NCBI GenBank assembly: GCA_937901805.1 | Contig: CALDJI010000090.1 | Location: 1 to 6,467, forward strand | Length of the DNA: 6,467 nucleotides | Direction: 5' to 3' | From: an uncultured Clostridia bacterium | Lineage (GTDB): Bacteria; Bacillota; Clostridia; Oscillospirales; Ruminococcaceae | In this document: positions 1 through 5,901 of the stretch, one piece after another | Layout of the letters: every line of letters starts with the position of its first letter | How positions within the stretch are numbered: the stretch's first letter is position 1 | Translations under genes and position numbers: made by a program | Notes under the pieces: generated by a model | What the model was told of the DNA's origin: nothing | Database searches by the model: none | What the model saw: only the letters and a program-made list of their open reading frames with translations

Positions 1-30
1 CCCCCTTTACTGGACACCCAGTAGAGGGGG
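1..30. repeat. Hairpin-forming inverted repeat at the window edge
   Basis: Bases 1-13 and 18-30 are complementary over 13 positions around a 4-base loop (acac). Twelve pairs are Watson-Crick and one is a T-G wobble. The outer pairs are five C-G. On the plus strand no T-run follows, so it is not a plain rightward terminator. A leftward terminator would need its T-tract outside the window, so that option is open. It could also be one copy of a dispersed palindromic repeat, since nothing in the window ties it to a gene. Confidence 0.6.
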
Positions 31-408
31 TACATATCAAAGCAGGGGCGCCCTCGATTCTTTTTCTATTTTCCCGCAGGAAATCAAAGCACACCCTGCC
101 CCCAAAAAACAGGAGAGATTCCTATCTGGACAGGCAGTACTATGGGCGCGTGTACCGGCGTTTGAGAACAAATGCCACCCTCTGTACTGAACAGGGCATG
201 CGGACTTTCCCGGGACATGCTTTTGGATTTCATGAAAAAATCCTGCCGGCGAGATCTGCCTGCCCCTCTTTCGCGGAAGGCAGAAAGCTCTCCGCTTAGC
301 ATACCCTTTTTATCCTATGCGGGCATGTGTTTTACTGTCCATCCCCTTCAGCAGAGAGGTTTTCAAATGAACGTCTTTTCCTTCCTTTTCTGCCCTTCAA
401 AAGAAAAA
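31..408. other. Gap without a recognisable gene
   Basis: I read all six frames here. A minus-strand frame (302-84) and a plus-strand frame open from base 3 to about 299 exist. Neither has a ribosome binding site at a start codon, a domain motif or a plausible amino-acid composition. The stretch lies downstream of the HxlR remnant and may be old decayed sequence. Near its right end the bases ccttcaaaa occur twice (404-412 and 422-430) in an A-rich tract. No clear terminator for the minus-strand pair is visible. Confidence 0.5.
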
Positions 409-786
409 TTAAAGAAAAAAACCTTCAAAAAAATTTCTCTTTTTTCCCCCGCTCTTTCCAAACAGCCTGGTACCATGTCTCCCATCGGGCATAGCCTCTA
501 AAATTTTCTTCAAACTGCATCCCATATCCGTTAGAGTATATTCCACAAGCGGAGGAAGTTCTGCATAGGATTTCCTTGTCAGCGAATCATCCTCTTCCAT
601 AGAACAGGGGTTTGCCGTCAACCCCTGTTGAGAAATCTTTCCTGCCGATTTTTTCAACCCCCAAAAATGTTTGATTTGCTCCATCAAGTCGCGGAGAACC
701 GAAACTTTCCATCGTTTGCTGAGCAAGGTCAATGTTTTCTCTACCGGACAAGCTAGGGCAAGGGCGGTATTTTTATGAAAAAACAA
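409..786 (-). pseudogene. HxlR-family winged-helix regulator, decayed and frameshifted near its end
   Basis: HxlR proteins are small winged-helix DNA-binding regulators. The family pattern is clear: CPVEKTLTLL at residues 13-22, then WKVSVLRDLME, ISQQ.LT, and LTRKSYAELPPLVEYTLTDMG of the wing, followed by LKKILEAM. Two kinds of damage are visible. First, the usual GG or GN before KW is SKR, and the helix normally like LT..LR.LEEDGL reads LTANPCSMEEDDSL, with Pro and Cys in the recognition region. Second, after ILEAM the reading frame is wrong: the next frame reads RWETWYQAVWKERGKK, the normal HxlR C-terminal helix, and stops at 427-425. One base appears lost in the C-run at about 488-491. The start is TTG with no ribosome binding site, 5 bases after the stop of the transporter upstream, so it was probably co-transcribed. 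It could still make a truncated product, but loss of function is more likely. Confidence 0.75.
603..629. repeat. Perfect 10-bp inverted repeat inside the HxlR remnant
   Basis: AACAGGGGTT (603-612) and AACCCCTGTT (620-629) are perfect complements around a 7-base loop. The right and left arms encode the QQG and NPC residues of the HxlR remnant, exactly where its recognition helix departs from the family pattern. Confidence 0.8.
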
Positions 787-791
787 TTTTC

Positions 792-1730
792 TTACAGGAC
801 AAATCCTATTACAATCACCATCAGCGGAATGGTTAGTATGGAAAGCACGGTTGAAATCGCAATGATCTTGGAAGCATAGATAGCATCTCCGCCGTATTTT
901 GCCGCCAACATTGAGGTCGCAGCCGCGGCGGGACAGGCCATCGCGATAAAGTTCGCCAGGTAAACCAGCGGCTCAGACGGTAAAAGCAGATACATTGGAA
1001 TCATCAGCAGCGGGAATACGATCAGCCGAATCAGGGAAGTATAATAAATACGCACCTCTTTGAGTGCCTGTAGAATATTGGAACGCGCAATGTATGTCCC
1101 TATAATGATCATGGCAAGCGGGGTGTTCAGGTTGGCAATATGCCCGACTGCCTGCCCAACCGGATCGGGAAGGGAAATCGGAGTAAAGAAAATCAAAAAT
1201 CCAATGAAAATCCCTATCACACCAGGATTCAACAACAGCTGCTTAGCCACCGCCCCCGGTTTCACCCGTTCTTTCTGGCGCCCTCTGATCGCTGCAACTC
1301 CCTGAGTCCAAAGGGTAATGTTAAACAGGGCCAAAAATGCAGAGCCGTAAAACACGCCTTCTTCCCCCAAGACAGATAAAATCAGGGGGATTCCCATGAA
1401 CCCGGAATTGGTATAGATGCTGCAAACTCGATCAATGTTGTATTTCCCCCAATTTTTTTTGGAAAATAAAAATCGGGAAAGCAGAATCATCACCGCATGG
1501 GCAATGGTCGCATACAAAAAGGCAACTCCCAAATTTTTTGCCAGGTTTGGATCGAACTCCTGGTTATAGGACTGAATGATTACCGCCGGGGAAACAATCA
1601 GCAGCACAATGTCCGTCATCTGCTTAATGCCCCGTTTCGTCACCAAGCCCACTTTGTCACAGATATACCCCACCGCGATCAGCAGGAACATGACGATGAC
1701 CTGCGTCGCTACTTTGGATGCCAAATCCAC
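792..1730 (-). CDS. AEC (auxin efflux carrier) family transporter
   Basis: This is a 312-residue inner-membrane permease of the AEC family, whose bacterial members move malate or other small organic anions; the substrate cannot be read from the sequence. About ten hydrophobic segments are visible. Conserved marks are YTNSGFMGIPL at 106-116, LNTPLAMIIIG at 201-211 and ACPAAAATSMLAAKYGGDA at 265-283, counted from the start chosen here. That start is GTG at 1730. It is preceded by AAGGGG with an 8-base gap, begins VDLASKVATQVIVMF as family members do, and gives the usual length of about 310. A longer reading from 1823 would start upstream of the predicted -10 box and add 31 hydrophilic residues foreign to the family, so it is rejected. 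The HxlR remnant follows after 5 bases, which suggests a two-gene unit. The gene itself is intact. Confidence 0.9.
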   Translation of the reverse strand: MDLASKVATQVIVMFLLIAVGYICDKVGLVTKRGIKQMTDIVLLIVSPAVIIQSYNQEFDPNLAKNLGVAFLYATIAHAVMILLSRFLFSKKNWGKYNIDRVCSIYTNSGFMGIPLILSVLGEEGVFYGSAFLALFNITLWTQGVAAIRGRQKERVKPGAVAKQLLLNPGVIGIFIGFLIFFTPISLPDPVGQAVGHIANLNTPLAMIIIGTYIARSNILQALKEVRIYYTSLIRLIVFPLLMIPMYLLLPSEPLVYLANFIAMACPAAAATSMLAAKYGGDAIYASKIIAISTVLSILTIPLMVIVIGFVL

Positions 1731-1794
1731 ATGAAAAACCCCTTTTTCGGGAGTAATCCGCCTGTCCCATTCCTCTGTCAGGCAGTCCCCGTAC

Positions 1795-1819
1795 TGTATG
1801 ATATAAAATTTATCATACA
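1795..1819. promoter_or_regulatory. Operator-like inverted repeat over the transporter -10 box
   Basis: TGTATGATA (1795-1803) and TATCATACA (1811-1819) form perfect 9-bp arms around a 7-base spacer. The right arm contains the -10 hexamer of the minus-strand transporter promoter, and the repeat covers the expected transcription start. A dimeric repressor bound here would block that promoter. The size and AT-rich symmetry suit GntR-, TetR- or HxlR-type regulators. The neighbouring HxlR remnant is one candidate former partner, but this is inference. Confidence 0.55.
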
Positions 1820-1840
1820 ACATGCAGGGCCATCCGGCAA
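1812..1840 (-). promoter_or_regulatory. SigA-like promoter of the AEC transporter
   Basis: Read on the minus strand, TTGCCG (1840-1835), a 17-base spacer and TATGAT (1817-1812) match the housekeeping consensus at 4/6 and 5/6. Transcription would start near 1805, giving a leader of about 75 bases before the GTG at 1730. This supports the shorter start of the transporter. Confidence 0.6.
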
Positions 1841-2031
1841 TTGTCAGAAACGACAGATTTTTTCGATTTCATACAAAAAATACGAAAAACAACAAGTTTT
1901 GTTTCTTTCAATTCCTCTGATTTTTTCCAAAAGACTTCTCATCAATTCTTTCCTTTACAAAATGAAAAATTCTCAATCTGCATGGAAATCAAATTCTTCA
2001 CATGAATAAAGACAGGGGAAACAGAAAATAC

Positions 2032-2060
2032 TGATAGTACATATCCAATGCGATAAACTG
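2032..2060 (+). promoter_or_regulatory. Possible SigF-like promoter of the M23 gene (weak)
   Basis: The spoIIQ genes of spore formers are usually read by the forespore factor SigF. Upstream of this gene, CGATAAACTG (2051-2060) matches the SigF -10 pattern GGnnAnAnTR except for its first base. TGATA (2032-2036) sits 14 bases before it as a poor match to the -35 (GTATA). The same stretch can also be read as an extended -10 (TG-c-GATAAA) without a -35. No good SigA promoter was found instead. Treat it as a candidate only. Confidence 0.22.
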
Positions 2061-2094
2061 CCAGATACACTATCAACCTTGCGGAGGAAGTACT

Positions 2095-2892
2095 ATGAAC
2101 AGAAGAAATCCAAAATCCAAATTCACAAAATTCCTGACTGGCAAAGGCTTTTATATGGTTCTTGCCGCCTGTCTCGTCGGCACCGGAGCGGCGGCTTTTA
2201 TTGCGGTGCAGCAGACGACGGATCGTCTGACGAGCCCTAATAATCCGGATCAAGTTCCCAGCCAGGTACAACAGGTGCAAAGCGAACCAGAAAGGGGTGT
2301 TTCAAGATTAGAGGAAGCAGGAAAACCAGTGGAAGGAGTCCCGACCGAATCATCGATCTCGTCGTCTTCAGCGTCAAACTCCTCATCCTCCTCGTCGCAG
2401 TCATCTGCGCAGCAAAACCCATCGTCCGAGCCGTCCGATACCTCCGTGCAGCCAACGGAGCAGGAGCAGTCGCAAAAACTGCAGTTCATGCTGCCCGCCT
2501 CCGGTAATGTACTCAACCCTTTCAGCAATGGGAAACTGGTCAAATCCACAACCCTGGGCGATTGGCGAACCCACAATGGCGTTGATCTCTCGGCGGAACC
2601 CGGTACTCCGGTCAAATGTGTGGCAGACGGTACGGTTACCAAAGTGGAATCCGACGGGCTGTGGGGGACTGTCATTGAAGTCACTCATGCTGACGGCCTT
2701 ATCAGCATCTACAAAGGTCTCGGCGACGCCCTGAGCGTTTCGGAAGGACAGGAAGTGGAAATGGGTCAGGTGATCGGGGCAGTCGCCCCCAATTTCCAGG
2801 CGGAAGTGGCAGACGGTCCGCATCTCCATTTTGAACTCATGCAAAATGGGGAATATGTCGACCCCCTCACTACGATGGATAAAGTGGAATAG
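2095..2892 (+). CDS. Membrane-anchored M23 (LytM-type) peptidase, SpoIIQ-like
   Basis: The protein has 265 residues: a short basic N-terminus, one membrane segment (about 18-38), a long Ser/Gln/Glu-rich linker (about 40-128, with a serine tract at 86-105) and a C-terminal M23 domain (130-260). Zinc ligands of the family are present: HNGVD (H160, D164) and HLHFE (H243, H245). The stretch NPFSNGKLVKSTTLGDWRTH is typical of clostridial SpoIIQ-like proteins. SpoIIQ lies in the forespore membrane and pairs with SpoIIIAH across the septum during engulfment. The usual catalytic Y-x-H-L motif reads YKGL (206-209), so one catalytic histidine is missing although the zinc site is intact; cleavage activity may be weak or lost. 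The ATG at 2095 has GGAGGAAG just upstream. The gene stands alone, with its own terminator and no spoIID or spoIIIA beside it. A general cell-wall M23 hydrolase is the alternative. Confidence 0.85.
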   Translation: MNRRNPKSKFTKFLTGKGFYMVLAACLVGTGAAAFIAVQQTTDRLTSPNNPDQVPSQVQQVQSEPERGVSRLEEAGKPVEGVPTESSISSSSASNSSSSSSQSSAQQNPSSEPSDTSVQPTEQEQSQKLQFMLPASGNVLNPFSNGKLVKSTTLGDWRTHNGVDLSAEPGTPVKCVADGTVTKVESDGLWGTVIEVTHADGLISIYKGLGDALSVSEGQEVEMGQVIGAVAPNFQAEVADGPHLHFELMQNGEYVDPLTTMDKVE

Positions 2893-2925
2893 AAAAAACG
2901 CTGCCTTTTGCCGGCAGCGTTTTTT
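2893..2925 (+). terminator. Intrinsic terminator after the M23 gene
   Basis: AAAAAACGCTGCC (2893-2905) pairs perfectly with GGCAGCGTTTTTT (2913-2925) over 13 bp around a 7-base loop, ending in a T-tract and starting right after the stop codon. The A-run on the left means it could also stop leftward transcription. Confidence 0.92.
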
Positions 2926-3451
2926 CTTTGATTTTCTGTCTCTGCCAAAAAAGACGGCGATGTAATTTTTTCCTGTTCCCTTATTCGGCAAACGCCCCTT
3001 TTCTATCAAAAAAGAAAAATCTGCTGAAAATCTCAATTCCCTTGATTTTTTATACAATCCGGGTTATGGTCTGGACGCCCCGTTTGAAAAGTAAGGCTGC
3101 AGCCGTTGTCTGAGATGATTTTCCGCTTGTCAAAAGCCATCGGTACAAATATCGATGCAGTTCACAGGCAGGATATTTCCTGATGTCCGGTCCGTTAGGA
3201 CATCAGAAAATAATTATATGGTTACAAATGCGGATAAAACTCTGGAATACTTTTCAGTTCTTTCTTATTATAGCGGTAAGATCGGGCTTTGGAGATTTGA
3301 GGGAAGGGATCTTGCGGGAGTTTGCAAAATGCAAGAATTATCCGTTCCGGCAGTGTTTCCCTGGGCGGTTCCATCAAATCGAAGCTCTGGAAGCCATAGA
3401 ATCCATAAGGAATAAAGAGGATAAGCAGTTCCATATGTCGAAAAATTCCCT
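2926..3451. other. Long gap with no convincing gene
   Basis: About 525 bases lie between the M23 terminator and the next promoter. Overlapping plus-strand frames (3155-3415 and 3183-3455) and a minus-strand frame (3458-3222) are open, but none has a ribosome binding site or motifs I know. The plus frame at 3183-3455 ends in a rather protein-like tail (FPGRFHQIEALEAIESIRN), so a gene remnant is possible. A weak promoter-like pair, TTGATT (3042-3047) and TATGGT (3065-3070) with a 17-base spacer, has no gene to serve. One inverted repeat is listed separately. Confidence 0.5.
3180..3206. repeat. Inverted repeat in the long gap
   Basis: CTGATGTCC (3180-3188) and GGACATCAG (3198-3206) form perfect 9-bp arms with a 9-base loop. 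No T-run follows on either strand within a few bases, so it is more likely an operator, an RNA hairpin or a remnant than a terminator. Confidence 0.6.
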
Positions 3452-3480
3452 TTGACAATTTTCACAGTCTTTTGTACGAT
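3452..3480 (+). promoter_or_regulatory. SigA-like promoter of the broken hypothetical gene
   Basis: TTGACA (3452-3457, perfect) is followed after 17 bases by TACGAT (3475-3480, 4/6). Transcription would begin near 3487, about 20 bases before the ATG at 3508. A reading start at 3472 would lie inside this promoter, which favours 3508. Confidence 0.65.
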
Positions 3481-3507
3481 AAAATCAAAATGGGGAGAGG
3501 AAGACAG

Positions 3508-4068
3508 ATGGAACGAAAAATCAGAGAGCTGCCGCCTCTCAGAGGTGAACGGGAAGCCTGGTATCGGGCGCTGATAGAGCGTTTTTTGGAGAGAAAGCCC
3601 AGTACCGGAAAAGAAAAACAAGCTACGCGATATCGATACGAAGCGGAAACCTATCGGGAATATGCCATTTTTCTTCAGCGTCCTGCCTGGCTCAACAACG
3701 GGTTTGATTTTATAGTCCATGTAGAAAGGAGTGCCTTTTCCGAAAAGAGGGGTTCCCAGCCATTTGGATGTAGCCGATGCTTTGCAGGGGTGCAAACGCA
3801 GAGATCCGGGCGAATATAGACATGTCAAAATGCCATTGCCGATTTTTATTTCTGCCGGGAAGGAGATCTTTCCCATATCCATGCAGAATTCAGCGATTAT
3901 AAGGAAAACCGGCACTCTATCCAGATCCTTTTGCTGGCAATCAAGTGGCTGTTTTTGGAGCGGGACTGTGCATACTGGAATTATTCCGGCCAGAAAATGC
4001 TCTATGAAAAATTGGTGGAAAACAGCCTGGCAGATCCATTGGAGCCGGCCAGGGAATATCCCGTATAA
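3508..4068 (+). pseudogene. Hypothetical protein gene broken by two compensating frameshifts
   Basis: Three segments join into one protein of about 186 residues. Segment one, from ATG 3508 (ribosome site GGGGAGAGG at 3492-3500), runs to about 3729 and contains LPPLRGEREAWYRALIERFL and RPAWLNNGFDFIVHVE. One extra base at about 3727-3731 moves the frame, which continues VPFPKRGVPSHLDVADALQG and GEYRHVK. One missing base in the AAAA run at about 3825-3829 restores the first frame: NAIADFYFCREGDLSHIHAEF, then ILLLAIKWLFLERDCAYWNYSG, ending at TAA 4066. In the first frame a TAG at 3817-3819 would otherwise stop translation. I recall similar stretches (FDF.VHVE, IKWLF.E.D..YWNYSG) in uncharacterised Clostridia proteins but cannot name the family or a function. 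It converges on the methyltransferase gene with 49 bases between them. The promoter, ribosome site and codon use look intact, so damage is recent or an assembly artefact. Confidence 0.7.
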
Positions 4069-4117
4069 AAAGGGTTTATCGATGAAAGAATTGTTTGGGC
4101 TCTTCTGCGGATTTGTG

Positions 4118-5134
4118 TTATGGCATGGGTTCAAAGTTTGAGATCAGTAATTCCTGGATTTTTCCCCGGGCCTTGCTGTTGCTGTTAATCATACGGGAGG
4201 CCTGAACCCTTGTGATATAGTAAGTGGAATAGAGATTGTCAAAAAAATCATCCTTTGGATCGGAGTTTTTGGGATCGGAATTGCTTACCGCAATTTTCGC
4301 CCCTTTCCTGTGCATTTCATTGACAAAGTCCCTCAGTTCCTGTTGATCCGAATCAAAAAACGGGGTCTGTGTATAGGTGGTAAAGTTTGCTGTGGTGCTC
4401 AGCGGGCGATAGGGAGGATCCAGATATACAAAGGTATGCGCGTCAATAAAATCGGCCGATTCCCGATAATCCCCGCAGACAATGGAGACCCCTTGTAATT
4501 TTTCGCTGACTGCGCGCAGATTGGCTTCATCACAGATCAGAGGGTTTTGATAGGAGCCCATGGGAACGTTAAACAGACCCTTTTGATTAACGCGAAACAG
4601 CCCATTAAAGCAGGTACGGTTGAGGAAGATCATCAGCGCAGCCTTTTTGATATTCTCCTGATCCATGCCTTTGGTTTTGAGTTCATTAAAAACCATGCGC
4701 TTTTCGGTGTAATAGTGTTTCCGCCCTTTCGTATCCAGAGGGAGGAATTCCCTCTGTAGAACGGAGAGTAATTCAATCAGACGGCTGGGATTATCTCGGA
4801 TCATGAGATAGGTATTGATGAGTTCCGGATTGCGGTCACTGATATAGATCTGCTGCAGGGAAAACCTGCTGAGGATATCAAACAGTACGGCGCCGCCGCC
4901 GACAAAGGGCTCGGCATACTTGGTGATCTGTCCATTGGAAAAAGGATAATAGCGCCTAATTTCCCCAAGGAGCTGCCCTTTTCCGCCGGCCCATTTTAAA
5001 AAGGGTTTGACCGTCTTTTTTTTCTCTGCGGATTGTCCGGCAGGAATGACAGCCCCCTTCTTGGCATGAGCTGCGGCGCTTTTTGGAAGGCCGGCTTGCT
5101 TATTTCCTGCTTTTTGTGCAGACGTAGTTTTCAT
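4118..5134 (-). CDS. dam: DNA adenine methyltransferase, Dam/DpnM type (MethyltransfD12)
   Basis: The 338-residue enzyme should transfer a methyl group from S-adenosylmethionine to the N6 of adenine. Motif I is KPFLKWAGGKG (43-53), followed by AEPFVGGGAV (74-83) and SDRNPELINTY (99-109). The catalytic motif IV is DPPY (239-242). LNRTCFNGLFRVN (171-183) and GLFNVPMGSY (186-195) closely match the region in Dam and DpnM tied to GATC recognition, so GATC is the predicted target. The start is ATG at 5134: GGAGG lies 6 bases before it, and the longer reading from 5206 would begin upstream of the -10 box. Residues 1-42 form a Lys/Ala-rich tail before the catalytic domain, longer than in typical Dam. 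No restriction enzyme gene is recognisable nearby, so it may be an orphan. GATC sites are not depleted in the window (about three dozen by eye against 25 expected). Confidence 0.92.
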   Translation of the reverse strand: MKTTSAQKAGNKQAGLPKSAAAHAKKGAVIPAGQSAEKKKTVKPFLKWAGGKGQLLGEIRRYYPFSNGQITKYAEPFVGGGAVLFDILSRFSLQQIYISDRNPELINTYLMIRDNPSRLIELLSVLQREFLPLDTKGRKHYYTEKRMVFNELKTKGMDQENIKKAALMIFLNRTCFNGLFRVNQKGLFNVPMGSYQNPLICDEANLRAVSEKLQGVSIVCGDYRESADFIDAHTFVYLDPPYRPLSTTANFTTYTQTPFFDSDQQELRDFVNEMHRKGAKIAVSNSDPKNSDPKDDFFDNLYSTYYITRVQASRMINSNSKARGKIQELLISNFEPMP

Positions 5135-5179
5135 ATTCAACCTCCAAAATGGCAAGTGGTTGTCTGATTTTGTACTCAT

Positions 5180-5208
5180 ATTATATTCGAAACCGGAAAG
5201 GATCACAA
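5180..5208 (-). promoter_or_regulatory. SigA-like promoter of the methyltransferase, with GATC at the -35
   Basis: On the minus strand, TTGTGA (5208-5203), 17 bases and a perfect TATAAT (5185-5180) make a convincing promoter. Transcription starts near 5173, leaving a leader of about 40 bases. A GATC (5201-5204) overlaps the last two bases of the -35, so the methylatable minus-strand adenine is part of the hexamer. Confidence 0.7.
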
Positions 5209-5255
5209 TAGTATAGACAAGAAGACCTTACAGCAGCCCGCCGAAGGCGCGGCAG

Positions 5256-5273
5256 ACATATTTAACATATTTA
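5256..5273. repeat. 9-bp tandem duplication before the NuoE-like gene
   Basis: The unit acatattta occurs twice in a row, 22 bases before the ATG at 5296. Just upstream, GCC-CGCC (5236-5242) can pair with GGCG-c-GGC (5246-5253) as a bulged hairpin. I found no good promoter for the gene in this divergent gap, so it may lie within or upstream of the repeat. Confidence 0.6.
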
Positions 5274-5295
5274 ACAGGAAAGGCAGGAAAAAACA

Positions 5296-5766
5296 ATGGA
5301 ACACTCACCGTGGGATTTAAAAGAGGCAATGGAATATTTTAAAGGACAAGGGGCTCCGCAGAATCAGTCTGCCCTGGTGGAACTGCTGCGGGAGGTACAG
5401 CAGGAAAACAGCGGGATTCTCCCAGCTGCGGTTCTGGCGGACATTGCACAGGAATATGGAATCAAACCGAGCCTGTTGTCCGCACTGATCAAACGGTATC
5501 CCAGCCTGCGCAGTGAAGAGGTTCCGCACAGGCTGGAGATCTGCGGGGACAAGCGCTGCCAGAAGCAGGACTGTGCCAGACTTCACGCATTGATCGAACG
5601 GGAGTTTGATGTAAAAAGCGGACAGGTAAGCCGGAAAGGGGGATTTTCCTATCGGATTACCGGATGCATGAAAAATTGTGGGAAAGGCCCCAGTCTGAAA
5701 TGGGATGGGCAGTTGTACCCCTTTGCGGACGAGGAACTGATTTTCCGGCTGGTAAGGGGAAGATAG
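5296..5766 (+). CDS. NuoE-like thioredoxin-fold [2Fe-2S] protein
   Basis: The 156-residue protein has two parts. Residues 22-72 resemble the N-terminal helical bundle of NuoE/HydA-type subunits (ALVELLREVQQENSGILPA, then AQEYGI). Residues 78-155 form a thioredoxin-like [2Fe-2S] ferredoxin domain. Cluster ligands are C83 and C88 (CGDKRC) plus C124 and C128 (CMKNC), followed by GKGPSLKWDGQLY as in the family; C93 is an additional cysteine. NuoE proteins pass electrons next to an NADH-binding NuoF-type flavoprotein, in complex I or in electron-bifurcating hydrogenases and dehydrogenases. No nuoF or hydrogenase gene is in this window, so the partner is unknown and may be encoded elsewhere. The ribosome site is weak (AGGAAA in an A-rich run), but the start matches the length of the family. 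The gene is intact and divergent from the methyltransferase. Confidence 0.82.
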   Translation: MEHSPWDLKEAMEYFKGQGAPQNQSALVELLREVQQENSGILPAAVLADIAQEYGIKPSLLSALIKRYPSLRSEEVPHRLEICGDKRCQKQDCARLHALIEREFDVKSGQVSRKGGFSYRITGCMKNCGKGPSLKWDGQLYPFADEELIFRLVRGR

Positions 5767-5783
5767 GCGGATAGGATGGGAGC

Positions 5784-5809
5784 GCTGCCAAATGGATTTT
5801 TTTGGCAGC
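5784..5809 (+). terminator. Terminator-like hairpin after the NuoE-like gene, with an alternative pairing
   Basis: GCTGCCAAA (5784-5792) pairs perfectly with TTTGGCAGC (5801-5809) over 9 bp. The T-run lies in the loop and right arm rather than after the stem, so it is not a standard terminator. The shared strand TTTTTTGGCA (5798-5807) pairs instead with TGCCAAAAAA (5822-5831) over 10 bp, excluding the first hairpin. Confidence 0.45.
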
Positions 5810-5853
5810 AGCCCGTTCAAATGCCAAAAAAGCAGAGAACCCCTGGAAAACTG

Positions 5854-5859
5854 TATAAT
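5854..5859 (+). promoter_or_regulatory. Possible -10 box for tspO
   Basis: A perfect TATAAT lies 42 bases before the ATG at 5902. No acceptable -35 is found 16 to 18 bases upstream, so the promoter is weak, activator-dependent or a chance match. Confidence 0.35.
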
Positions 5860-5901
5860 AATCGCCTGTTTCCCATATCCTAGAAGGGAGGGGATGATTG
5901 T

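Noticed and set aside
172..501. 109-residue plus-strand reading frame
   Set aside because: No ribosome site or motif; its right part is antisense to the HxlR remnant.
1731..1823. Longer reading of the AEC transporter starting at 1823
   Set aside because: The start would lie upstream of the -10 box (1812-1817) and add 31 hydrophilic residues not seen in the family; GTG 1730 has a good ribosome site.
2250..2684. Minus-strand frames antisense to the M23 gene, including an Asp/Glu-rich protein
   Set aside because: They arise from the serine-codon tract of the M23 linker read backwards.
3508..4068. Programmed ribosomal frameshifting to explain the frame changes
   Set aside because: Two opposite shifts would be needed within 100 bases, and no slippery heptamer with a downstream structure is evident.
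3268..4134. 288-residue minus-strand reading frame
   Set aside because: It is antisense to the hypothetical gene, which has a perfect -35 and ribosome site; the antisense composition is Phe/Ser/Pro-rich with no motif.
4082..4141. Possible 19-residue peptide starting at ATG 4082
   Set aside because: The ribosome site is weak, the end overlaps the methyltransferase stop region, and so short a frame is expected by chance.
3508..5134. A restriction-modification or new defence system around the methyltransferase
   Set aside because: No endonuclease motif is recognisable in the neighbour, the two genes converge, and GATC sites are not depleted; an orphan Dam is the simpler reading.
5135..5206. 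Longer reading of the adenine methyltransferase starting at 5206
   Set aside because: It would begin within the -35 region of the promoter, and the ATG at 5134 has GGAGG at ideal spacing.
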